DNA of 27,675 nucleotides, taken from Bacillota bacterium. Lineage in GTDB: Bacteria > Bacillota > Clostridia > Christensenellales > SZUA-584. The notes under the pieces were generated by a model. That model was not told the DNA's origin and did no database searches. It saw only the letters and a program-made list of their open reading frames with translations. The stretch lies in the NCBI GenBank assembly GCA_023408075.1, contig JAEYKW010000043.1, forward strand, positions 1 through 27,675. The letters are read 5' to 3'. Positions 6,738 to 13,706 of the stretch are shown here, piece after piece. Positions within the stretch are counted from its first letter, which is position 1, and each line of letters opens with the position of its first letter. The translations under genes were made by a program, and so were the position numbers.

Positions 6738-7544
6738 ATGAAGACGGGCATTGCTTTTGGCGGCGGCGGGACGCGCGGCTTTGCGCATCTCGGCGCGATA
6801 CGCGTGTTTCAGGAGCATAATATTTCGTTTGACATGGTGGCGGGAAACTCAGCGGGGGCGATTGCGGGCGCGCTCTATGCGGCGGACATTCCCTGGGAAA
6901 AGCTTTACGACTTTGTGCTGAACCTGCGCGACAATGTCACGCTGCCCCGAAAACCGCATCTGATTTCATATATGAGCCCCGAGATTATAGAGCGGCTGGC
7001 GGACTGCTTTTTAAAAGGGATGGACTTTGCCGATCTGCTTCGGCCGTTTTGCGCGGTCGCGGTGGATTTGAGGCAGGGTGTGCTCGAAACGCTGTGTGAA
7101 GGCAGCGTTTCCAAAGCCGTATCGGCGAGCTGTGCCGTGCCGGGTGTGTTTCAGCCTGTCTGTATCGGCGACAAGGCGTATATTGACGGGGGGACGCTGC
7201 GCAGCATTCCCACAAGAGAGCTGCGGGATATGGGCGCCGATGTCGTGGTGGGCATCAATTTGAACGCCGACAGGAATCGCGGCACCGACAGCTTAAAGCG
7301 TATTGATGTGTTTTTAACGGCGTATAATTTAAGCGCCAATATCAACAGCGTGATCTGCGAGCGCTATGCCGACCTTATGCTGCGCCCCGCTCTCGAAGGC
7401 CATGCGAGACACAGCTTTAAAAATATCGAAAATATTCTGCAGATCGGCGAAGAAACAGTGCGGGAGCGCCTGGATGATATCAAAGCGCTGCTCGCGTTAG
7501 GGCTGGTCGATTTCCCACGAGAGAGAGAAGGCGCCGTCCGTTGA
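6738..7544 (+). CDS. Patatin-like phospholipase / RssA-NTE family esterase
   Basis: The 268-residue protein has all patatin elements: glycine-rich oxyanion loop GGGGTRG (8-14), nucleophile elbow GNSAG with Ser38, and the dyad Asp150 in DGG. Enzymes of this family hydrolyse acyl esters of phospholipids or lysophospholipids. There is no signal peptide or clear transmembrane helix, so it is probably cytoplasmic or peripheral. A G-rich ribosome binding site (GGGGGTG) lies seven bases before ATG. Its 3' end overlaps by 48 bases the 3' end of the minus-strand lipoprotein gene. Substrate is not determinable. Confidence 0.92.
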   Translation: MKTGIAFGGGGTRGFAHLGAIRVFQEHNISFDMVAGNSAGAIAGALYAADIPWEKLYDFVLNLRDNVTLPRKPHLISYMSPEIIERLADCFLKGMDFADLLRPFCAVAVDLRQGVLETLCEGSVSKAVSASCAVPGVFQPVCIGDKAYIDGGTLRSIPTRELRDMGADVVVGINLNADRNRGTDSLKRIDVFLTAYNLSANINSVICERYADLMLRPALEGHARHSFKNIENILQIGEETVRERLDDIKALLALGLVDFPREREGAVR

Positions 7545-7865
7545 CTGTCCCTCCACAGAGAATTCATATGTGCCGTCCTTTGGGGCGGCGAAAGTCGAGG
7601 AATCGGCGATATCGCATAAAACAGCGTTGTCTTGCTTAACGGTTGCTTTGAGGTTGTCATCTTCGGTGTAGCTGAATGTAACCGTATCACCCTCTTTAAG
7701 AGACAAACGCTGCGCCATAAACCCATTAAAGGAAGCATAGCTTGCGCCGATCGAATGGTCTGTCGAGTTGCTGCTCATGAGCGTGAACACACCGCTCATG
7801 AGAGTGCAGCCGCCCAGAATAGCTGCCAGTGTGAGCAAAATAATCAATAACATAACTTTTTTCAT
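7497..7865 (-). CDS. Small lipoprotein of the GntR-ABC operon
   Basis: The 122-residue protein starts with a lipoprotein signal (MKKVMLLI, lipobox ILGGC, Cys19). The rest is a predicted all-beta domain of about 80 residues (SLKEGDTVTFSY, then DGTYEFSVEG and GAFSLSWEID), a pattern I associate with small surface lipoproteins encoded next to stress-type ABC exporters. I chose ATG at 7865 because AAGGAG is seven bases upstream and the signal peptide then begins correctly. It follows the permease stop by 16 bases, as last gene of the operon. Function is unknown; a role in sensing or shielding the exporter is inference. Confidence 0.8.
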   Translation of the reverse strand: MKKVMLLIILLTLAAILGGCTLMSGVFTLMSSNSTDHSIGASYASFNGFMAQRLSLKEGDTVTFSYTEDDNLKATVKQDNAVLCDIADSSTFAAPKDGTYEFSVEGQSTDGAFSLSWEIDQP

Positions 7866-7881
7866 GACAGGGACTCCTTTT

Positions 7882-8667
7882 TTACAGATCGACATTTTTG
7901 GATGCGAGACGGCCGGACAAAGCCGTGCAACCGACAAACCACGCCGCATAGGTGAACGCGCCGATTAAAAAGTACTTGCCGAGTATGCCGCCGATTTGTG
8001 ACGAGGACGCAGAAATCAGGCTGATGATATCACCCGCGAGCCCAAAAGCGAGAAGAAGTATGCCGTTGACGACGTTGACGCCCACCGCAAAAACAAAGTA
8101 CATGAGCAGCGCGACAAGCCAGCCGTAATTGGCCGCACGCATGATGACACGGCTGAAGGTGACAGCAAGCACCGCGATAGACATTTGTGCGATCAGCTGC
8201 AGTGCAATCAGCAGCACATAAACGGTTGTGAGACTATTGATTGAGACAATGCCGAGCTCATGCTGCATTGAGCTCAATATGCCGGTGACGGTGCCCGGAT
8301 AGAGCTGCTCGACGGTATGACCGCTCAAAACGAGACAGCCTGTTACCAGTGCGACAGCGACGAGTGTTTCAATCGCGCCGTACAGCGTTTTCGACAATAT
8401 GATTCTGTTACCGCTCTGCGGCGTGAGAAACAGCATATAACCCTGCTTATGCTTAAGATCGGCATAGAGCTTGGTGACCGTATTGAGCAGCGGCAGCAGC
8501 AGCGCACCGATGGCGATCAAAAATGTCAGCACGACGGCAAGTCCGTTCCAGCCGCCTCCCTGAAAAATTGAAAAGATGATAATCCCTTCGAAAACAAACA
8601 GTGTGAGCAGTGCCCCGAGCAGCAGCGGTCTGCGGCGCAGGAATTCATATTTCATCAGTTTGATCAT
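7882..8667 (-). CDS. ABC transporter permease (GntR-regulated exporter)
   Basis: The 261-residue protein has about six hydrophobic segments starting near residue 15 (LLLGALLTLFVFEG) and a basic N-terminus (MKYEFLRRR), typical of single-polypeptide ABC-2-like permeases found with YtrB-type ATPases. The start codon overlaps the ATPase stop in ATGA, showing tight coupling. It would form the membrane pore of the exporter. Substrate is unknown; related units respond to cell-wall-targeting compounds. Confidence 0.85.
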   Translation of the reverse strand: MIKLMKYEFLRRRPLLLGALLTLFVFEGIIIFSIFQGGGWNGLAVVLTFLIAIGALLLPLLNTVTKLYADLKHKQGYMLFLTPQSGNRIILSKTLYGAIETLVAVALVTGCLVLSGHTVEQLYPGTVTGILSSMQHELGIVSINSLTTVYVLLIALQLIAQMSIAVLAVTFSRVIMRAANYGWLVALLMYFVFAVGVNVVNGILLLAFGLAGDIISLISASSSQIGGILGKYFLIGAFTYAAWFVGCTALSGRLASKNVDL

Positions 8668-9356
8668 GACGCAAAAACCTCCTTGTAGATATCGACGATC
8701 GATTTGCTGTGGGCTTCGCGCAGCGCCTCGGCGTTGCCCTGCATCACGATGCGGCCTTCCTTGATCATAATCACGTCGTCGAGTATGCTTTCCATCACAT
8801 CAATCAAGTGGCTCGATAATAGTATCGTGTTGTTCTCGTTTGCGATTTCTATGATGGCCGACATGATCACATCACGCGCGAGCAGATCGATGCCGTTCAG
8901 GGGTTCATCGAACATAATCAGCTGCGCATTGCGCGACACAGCTGCGGCGAGCTTCAATTTGGCCGACATGCCGGAAGACATTGCGGCGACCTTCATTTCA
9001 GGTGTCAGGCCCATCTTTATGATGAGCTTGAAAAACGCATCGACAGAGAAATCGGGATAAAAGTCCGTATGGAATGTGCAGACCTCGCGCACCGTCATGT
9101 AGCTGTAGAAGTAGCTTTCGGTGGGCATATAGACGACGTGCGACCGGGAGGCCGCGCCGACGGGTTGCCCGAGTATGCTGATTTCTCCGGACGTCGGGTG
9201 TGCAAGCCCGGCGGCAAGCTTCATAAACGTTGTTTTACCGCTGCCGTTGGGGCCGAGCAGGCCGTATACGCGCCCTTTTTCCAGCGTGATGCTGGCCGAA
9301 TCGACAGCCAGCGTTCTCTGATATCTTTTTGTCAGATTGGATGCGCTAAGAATCAT
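8664..9356 (-). CDS. ABC transporter ATP-binding protein (YtrB-like)
   Basis: The 230-residue ATPase has Walker A GPNGSGKT (35-42), Walker B LIMFDEP (146-152) with NGID, and switch His183 in SSHLID. The signature is degenerate, SSGMSAKL (127-134) instead of LSGGQ, and the usual Q-loop Gln is not evident in VVYMPTESY. Such variation is common in YtrB-type subunits, so the protein is probably active. Both ends overlap neighbours by four bases (ATGA), upstream with the regulator and downstream with the permease. Confidence 0.92.
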   Translation of the reverse strand: MILSASNLTKRYQRTLAVDSASITLEKGRVYGLLGPNGSGKTTFMKLAAGLAHPTSGEISILGQPVGAASRSHVVYMPTESYFYSYMTVREVCTFHTDFYPDFSVDAFFKLIIKMGLTPEMKVAAMSSGMSAKLKLAAAVSRNAQLIMFDEPLNGIDLLARDVIMSAIIEIANENNTILLSSHLIDVMESILDDVIMIKEGRIVMQGNAEALREAHSKSIVDIYKEVFAS

Positions 9357-9706
9357 TTTGTTTCCTCCTCAATGGCTTGTTTCATTTCCTGTACGGAGAA
9401 CCCGAGAGCGGCCATTTCGCTGATGAATTCGCGCGTGAGTTTGTCCGCGAGCTCGCGCTTGATGCGCTCAACCGTGCTTTTGTCGTTTGTCATAAATGTG
9501 CCGAGCCCACGCTCGGTATAGCATAATCCCATCATTTCCATCTCCTTGTATATCCTTGCCGCCGTATTGGGGTTCACCTCGTACTCAAGCGCCAGTACGC
9601 GCGTGGAAGGAAGCTTATCCCCTGGCTGAATTTCACCCTGCACCATCCGCTTTTGAATATGGTCAATCACTTGCAGATAGATCGGTGTGCGGCTGTTGTA
9701 TTTCAT
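9353..9706 (-). CDS. GntR-family transcriptional regulator, YtrA subfamily
   Basis: The 117-residue protein has a winged-helix N-terminus: IYLQVIDHIQKRMVQG, GDKLPSTRVLA, then VNPNTAARIYKEME and a wing GLGTF. A short C-terminal helical dimerisation tail of about 40 residues follows, the size that defines YtrA-type GntR repressors. GAGGTG lies six bases before ATG at 9706; the longer frame from 9739 would start inside the operator. It is first in the operon and its promoter carries a perfect palindrome, so it most likely represses itself and the ABC genes until an inducer binds. Confidence 0.92.
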   Translation of the reverse strand: MKYNSRTPIYLQVIDHIQKRMVQGEIQPGDKLPSTRVLALEYEVNPNTAARIYKEMEMMGLCYTERGLGTFMTNDKSTVERIKRELADKLTREFISEMAALGFSVQEMKQAIEEETK

Positions 9707-9725
9707 GAATTCACCTCGCTTGAAC

Positions 9726-9745
9726 TGTACTAGAAACATAGTACA
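9726..9745. promoter_or_regulatory. GntR/YtrA-type operator palindrome
   Basis: A perfect inverted repeat TGTACTA-N6-TAGTACA covers the -10 box of the regulator promoter. Its size, position and the adjacent YtrA-type gene make it the likely autoregulatory operator. Confidence 0.75.
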
Positions 9746-9766
9746 CTATTGAATTGGGAGTGTCAA
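9738..9766 (-). promoter_or_regulatory. Promoter of the GntR-ABC-lipoprotein operon
   Basis: Consensus TTGACA and TACTAT are separated by 17 bases on the minus strand. The -10 box lies inside the operator palindrome, so a bound repressor would block RNA polymerase. Confidence 0.8.
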
Positions 9767-9786
9767 TACAAACACACAGAAAAATA

Positions 9787-9814
9787 TTGCTTTTTTTTAA
9801 ATGTGTAGTACAAT
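9787..9814 (+). promoter_or_regulatory. Promoter of the sodium:solute symporter gene
   Basis: TTGCTT and TACAAT are separated by 16 bases. The -10 region includes TAGTACA (9806-9812), identical to one half of the GntR operator 60-80 bases away on the divergent side. Confidence 0.6.
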
Positions 9815-9886
9815 AAACGTCGGGTAGTATTGAAGAACGGCAGGGCTTTTTTTGTTGCCCAAAAATTAAAAATGTAGCAAGGAAGG

Positions 9887-11422
9887 ATGGTTCATATCAT
9901 GGTAGCCCAAATCATTATTGCTGGCCTTTATGTATTGATGTTATTAATCATTGCGGGTTATTCATTTTTTTCCAAGCGAAAAGCCAAAACCACAGATGAC
10001 TTCTTTTTAGGCGGCCGCAAAATCGGCGCGTGGATGTCTGCTTTTGCTTACGGCACGACATATTTTTCCGCCGTTATATTCATGGGGTACGCGGGAAAAT
10101 ACGGCTGGAATCTGGGGCTTTCCGCCACATGGATCGGTATTGCGAATGCGGTGATCGGTACATTCGTGGTATGGAAGCTGATGGCCAAGCCGACCCGCCG
10201 CATTACACACAAACTGAACTCTTCCACAATGCCTGACTTTTTCTTGAAAAGATACAAATCGCCCAATATGAAGATCACGGCGGCTGTTATCATATTCGTG
10301 TTCCTCGTTCCGTACTGCGCAAGCGTTTATCAGGGGCTTGGATACTTCTTTGAAAGTGTGTTTGGTCTGCCGTATGAATACTGCATGATCGTTATGGCCA
10401 TATTGACAGCCATTTATCTGCTGGCCGGCGGGTATATTGCGACCGCGCTTACCGATTTCATACAGGGCATTATCATGATTGGCGGTGTGATACTGATGGT
10501 GGTGATGGTGGTGGCGCGCCCCGAGGTGGGCGGCATTTCTGCCGGCCTTGAAAAGATTGCGGCACTGCCCGATGTGGGGCCAGCTCTCGCATCTCCGTTT
10601 GGGTCGCCTCAGAATGTGATTCTGCTGGTGTCTCTGATACTGCTGACCAGCCTTGGCACATGGGGCATGCCTCAGATGGTCCACAAGTTTTATGCGATTA
10701 AAGACACCAAAGCCATTCATCGCGGCACGGTGATTTCTACAGTCTTCGCGCTGGTGATTGGCGGCGCGGCTTATTTTACAGGCACGTTCGGACGGCTGTT
10801 TTTGGCCGAGGCGCCTGAGAATCTCGATACCGTGATGCCGCAGGTGCTTGGTGCGGCACTGTCTCCGGCAATGCTCGGGCTTATCCTCGTGCTGCTGCTT
10901 GCCGCTTCAATGTCTACGCTGTCGTCGCTCGTGCTCGTGTCCTCGTCGTCCATTTCCATGGACCTTGTCAAAGGTGTCTGGAAAAAGGATATGAAAGACA
11001 AAAGCGTGATGGCCCTGATGCGCGCGCTGTGCGCGGTGTTTGTGGCGATATCGCTGGTGATTGCGCTGCTGCAGCCCGCTGCCATTGTGACGCTGATGAG
11101 CTATTCGTGGGGCGCACTTTCGGGATGCTTCCTTGCGCCGTTCCTGCTGGGTGTACGCTGGAAGGGCATGACCAAAGCGGGCGCGTGGGCCGGCGTAATC
11201 ACGGGCCTCGTGGTGGTGGTGCCGCTCATGATCATCGGCAGCGTGAGCACGATACTCCCCAAATGGCTGAGCCCGCCGACAATCGGTTCTATTGCGATGA
11301 TTCTTTCGCTGATCGTAACGCCGATCGTCAGTATAATGACAAAGAAATTCGATGCGGCGCATATCGAGAAGGTTTTCGGAGAACCCGAAATCGCAGCCGA
11401 ATCGGAAAGTATTTCGGCATAA
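9887..11422 (+). CDS. Sodium:solute symporter (SSS family)
   Basis: The 511-residue protein has about 13 hydrophobic helices and SSS-family features: DDFFLGGR after the first helix, AYGTTYFSAVIFMGYAG, and TALTDFIQGIIM in the middle. SSS carriers couple sodium entry to uptake of amino acids, sugars, carboxylates or vitamins; the substrate cannot be read from motifs. Two starts are possible: ATG at 9887, which the AAGGAAGG motif nearly touches, or ATG at 9899 (MVAQII), which is better spaced from it but four residues shorter. The stop is followed by a strong terminator, so it is monocistronic. It is divergent from the GntR operon. Confidence 0.92.
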   Translation: MVHIMVAQIIIAGLYVLMLLIIAGYSFFSKRKAKTTDDFFLGGRKIGAWMSAFAYGTTYFSAVIFMGYAGKYGWNLGLSATWIGIANAVIGTFVVWKLMAKPTRRITHKLNSSTMPDFFLKRYKSPNMKITAAVIIFVFLVPYCASVYQGLGYFFESVFGLPYEYCMIVMAILTAIYLLAGGYIATALTDFIQGIIMIGGVILMVVMVVARPEVGGISAGLEKIAALPDVGPALASPFGSPQNVILLVSLILLTSLGTWGMPQMVHKFYAIKDTKAIHRGTVISTVFALVIGGAAYFTGTFGRLFLAEAPENLDTVMPQVLGAALSPAMLGLILVLLLAASMSTLSSLVLVSSSSISMDLVKGVWKKDMKDKSVMALMRALCAVFVAISLVIALLQPAAIVTLMSYSWGALSGCFLAPFLLGVRWKGMTKAGAWAGVITGLVVVVPLMIIGSVSTILPKWLSPPTIGSIAMILSLIVTPIVSIMTKKFDAAHIEKVFGEPEIAAESESISA

Positions 11423-11437
11423 CGGATAAACAACATG

Positions 11438-11471
11438 CTCCGGGCTTCATATGATGCCCGGAGTTTTTTAT
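11438..11471 (+). terminator. Terminator of the symporter gene
   Basis: CTCCGGGC/GCCCGGAG stem with a ten-base loop, followed by TTTTTTATTT, 15 bases after the stop codon. Confidence 0.9.
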
Positions 11472-11522
11472 TTCGCTCACCTGCCGGTGATAAGCCATCA
11501 ATGCAGGCCTGCTCATCACAAA

Positions 11523-11542
11523 AAGTTAAAGCAGAATATTCG
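11523..11542 (+). repeat. 20-base direct repeat, copy 1
   Basis: This copy matches 11785-11804 at 19 of 20 bases (AAGTTAAAGCA, then G or C, then AATATTCG). It lies in a stretch without a credible gene. Confidence 0.6.
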
Positions 11543-11571
11543 GCACTGCCTTACACATAATCAACGCAAAC

Positions 11572-11599
11572 ATCAGCTGCAGAGGTTTTATCAGCTGAT
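11572..11599. repeat. Inverted repeat ATCAGCTG / CAGCTGAT
   Basis: An 8-bp stem with a 12-base loop, without a T-run, in the repeat-rich intergenic stretch. Confidence 0.4.
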
Positions 11600-11628
11600 T
11601 ATCGCATACATTCAGTCAGGTAGAAAAG

Positions 11629-11663
11629 CCTTCTCCTTTGAGGAGAAGGTGGCGCGCAGCGCC
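11629..11663. repeat. Double-hairpin palindromic element
   Basis: Two stems lie next to each other: CCTTCTCCT-TTG-AGGAGAAGG (11629-11649) and GGCGC-GCA-GCGCC (11651-11663), then GGATGAGG. This layout resembles REP-like elements scattered between genes in many Clostridia; that comparison is from memory and is not proven here. Confidence 0.55.
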
Positions 11664-11784
11664 GGATGAGGTGTTGTTCTGTGTTACAGCCAGTCCAGCA
11701 GTCGCCTGTCGGCGAACAGCTATCCTTAGAGGGCAAAATCGGTTGCTGACGGCACTTCGCTTATACGAGCATTGCATGCGAGCC

Positions 11785-11804
11785 AAGTTAAAGCACAATA
11801 TTCG
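11785..11804 (+). repeat. 20-base direct repeat, copy 2
   Basis: Second copy of the 11523-11542 sequence, 262 bases downstream, with one mismatch. The intervening stretch (11473-11870) holds several palindromes and no convincing gene. Confidence 0.6.
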
Positions 11805-11870
11805 CTTATGTGCAATCAATCAGCGCTACAGTCGGCGATATAAGTGGGTTCCTTAAGTAAGAACAACCCG

Positions 11871-11898
11871 CATATAAAAAATCCCCGTGCGGGGGATT
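11871..11898 (-). terminator. Terminator of the LCP-family gene
   Basis: AATCCCC/GGGGATT stem with a five-base loop. On the minus strand it is followed by TTTTTTATATG, shortly after the LCP stop codon. Confidence 0.85.
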
Positions 11899-11932
11899 CC
11901 CTATTTTGCTGAATAGAGGATTGCGTTTGCAA

Positions 11933-13501
11933 CTAAGTGGTTAAAACAGTATCCGTACTTGGTGAAGGGCTTTCCACAGGATCGGTTGGCAATTGCGGGC
12001 TCGGCGTGGGGGACGGGCTTGCCGAGGGACCCGGCGTGGAAGACGGGCTCGGCGTGGAAGACGGAGTCGGAGACGGCTCCGGCGGATTCTTCACATGGTC
12101 GGCCAGTTTCTCGTAAAGAGAGGCCATGTCCTTGGCGGCCGATGTCAGGCTTCCGGTGCCTTTGATTCCCTTGTTCGAATTCTTGCTGCGGGCACTGCTT
12201 AGCTGCCCTTGGGCAGATGAGAGCGTTCCTTCAGCATCTTCGATTTGCGACTGGGCGCTGCTGATCAGCTCGGATGACAGCGAAGATTTATGCTTGTTTA
12301 AGAAATCCTGAGTCTTATTTATGGCGTCTTCAAGTTCATCGGCGGCGGCATCATACGCCACGTATTTGATGTCATAGGTCCAGTCGATGTCAGCATCCAC
12401 ACCGAAAATTTCTTTGACGATTTCCTTGGTATACGTATGATCCAGCACATAGTAAAGCGCATTATACGCGTGTATATATTCCCCCTTCAGCGCGCAGCGG
12501 TTCAAATCCGAATCAGGATCAAGGTCAAGAGAGAAGAATATCAGCGCCGCAATCTGTTCAAAGTTTAAGTTCGTATAAATCTCCGACTTCAGTTTATTGT
12601 AGATTTCGGGTATTTTGGGCAGCGCGTTGGAGCTTTTGAGCTGGCTGAACACGGCGAGCAGCAGCCGCTGCTGCCGGTCTATTCGGTCGATATCGGTGCC
12701 CGAGGTAATGTCTTTGCGTTCGCGGCAGTAATTGAGCACATCCTCACCGTTCAGCAGCTGATAGCCGGGCAGCAAATGGGTTCCGTCCAGATTGATTTCA
12801 TAATCCACATCGTACCAGATGCCCCCCAGGGCATCGACGATGTCTTTAACGGCCTGCATCTCGACAGTGACGTAGTAATTGACCGGGATGCCGCCAAGGG
12901 TGGTGTTCACGGTTTGCATCATGCATTCAAAGCCGTTGCCCTCAAAGCCGCCAGCCGACATCCATGCGCCGTTGATTTTCCATCGCTGGTTCGTAAAAGC
13001 AATATCCGCATAGCTGTCACGCGGTATCGAAACGATATCAACTTTTCCCGTTGAGAAATTGACGGAAAAAAGCATCATCGTATCGGTGCGAAAATCTTCG
13101 CGCCCTTCGCGCTCCGCCGTGTAGTCAATACCGGCCACCAGAATATTAACGCGGTTCTTCATAAAATCCTTATCAGCCTGCATGGCCAGCAGCTCCTCGG
13201 GAGACAGCGTTTCTCCGGGTGCGGCATTGCCGTCAACTCGTGTCGGAACGGGTGTCTGATCAGGAAATGCCGCCCGCGCATCAATTATGGTGACAAACAC
13301 AAACCGAAGCAGGAAAACAACCACCGCCAGCGCCACGGCCATGGAGCTGTAAATAATCACTTTCTTTCTTGTGACGGGTTTATGAAAAAGGCGGTTTTCG
13401 CCGTTTTTCTCCTTGTAATATTTTGAAGCGGGCTTGACGATTCCTTTTGAATGGCCCAAGCCGTATTTTCTCTTCTTATATTTTATTTTGGGTATCTGCA
13501 T
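11933..13501 (-). CDS. LCP (LytR-CpsA-Psr) family cell-wall glycopolymer transferase
   Basis: LCP enzymes attach teichoic acids or other glycopolymers from lipid carriers to peptidoglycan outside the membrane. The 522-residue protein has a basic cytoplasmic N-terminus, one transmembrane helix (about 47-70), and an LCP domain (about 115-300) with NILVAGID, FRTDTMMLFSV, SIPRDSY and the CRERKDITSGTDIDRIDRQQ segment carrying the conserved Arg and Asp residues. An extra region follows: a Ser/Gln-rich helical stretch (about 390-465) and a 45-residue Pro/Ser/Thr tail of PSPTP-type repeats. I chose ATG at 13501 because AGAGGA lies seven bases upstream. It is monocistronic with its own promoter and terminator. 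Family is confident; the polymer it attaches is unknown. Confidence 0.93.
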   Translation of the reverse strand: MQIPKIKYKKRKYGLGHSKGIVKPASKYYKEKNGENRLFHKPVTRKKVIIYSSMAVALAVVVFLLRFVFVTIIDARAAFPDQTPVPTRVDGNAAPGETLSPEELLAMQADKDFMKNRVNILVAGIDYTAEREGREDFRTDTMMLFSVNFSTGKVDIVSIPRDSYADIAFTNQRWKINGAWMSAGGFEGNGFECMMQTVNTTLGGIPVNYYVTVEMQAVKDIVDALGGIWYDVDYEINLDGTHLLPGYQLLNGEDVLNYCRERKDITSGTDIDRIDRQQRLLLAVFSQLKSSNALPKIPEIYNKLKSEIYTNLNFEQIAALIFFSLDLDPDSDLNRCALKGEYIHAYNALYYVLDHTYTKEIVKEIFGVDADIDWTYDIKYVAYDAAADELEDAINKTQDFLNKHKSSLSSELISSAQSQIEDAEGTLSSAQGQLSSARSKNSNKGIKGTGSLTSAAKDMASLYEKLADHVKNPPEPSPTPSSTPSPSSTPGPSASPSPTPSPQLPTDPVESPSPSTDTVLTT

Positions 13502-13525
13502 AAGCTGTTCCTCTGTCCTTTTCTT

Positions 13526-13548
13526 AAAAACGCAGCTTTCAAGCTGCG
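13526..13548 (-). promoter_or_regulatory. 5'-end hairpin of the LCP mRNA
   Basis: On the minus strand CGCAGCT-TGAA-AGCTGCG is followed by TTTTTAAG. It begins about where transcription from the adjacent promoter would start. It looks like a terminator but lies too close to the start to act as a usual attenuator; a 5' mRNA-stabilising stem is the simpler reading. Confidence 0.5.
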
Positions 13549-13556
13549 CAGAAATC

Positions 13557-13565
13557 ATTATACCA
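13557..13565 (-). promoter_or_regulatory. Extended -10 promoter of the LCP gene
   Basis: TGGTATAAT on the minus strand matches the extended -10 consensus (TGnTATAAT). The -35 at 17 bases (TAACTA) is weak, which extended -10 promoters tolerate. Confidence 0.6.
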
Positions 13566-13629
13566 CATATTACATATAATAGTTAGAAAAATTAAGAAAT
13601 TTATGGGTGATCATCATAAGAAAAACATT

Positions 13630-13675
13630 TATAAAAATAACACCCCATTTCCGTTTAATAGACGGAAACAGGGTG
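13630..13675 (-). terminator. Terminator of the NlpC/P60 gene
   Basis: Arms 13641-13654 and 13662-13675 pair over 14 positions with two mismatches around a seven-base loop. On the minus strand the stem is followed by a T-rich run (TTATTTTTAT). Confidence 0.8.
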
Positions 13676-13706
13676 CCTGGAGTTCCATGAAAAGCTTGTT
13701 TTTTTC

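Noticed and set aside
9739..9739. Upstream start of the GntR regulator
   Set aside because: This ATG lies inside the operator palindrome and would overlap the promoter; ATG at 9706 has a proper ribosome binding site.
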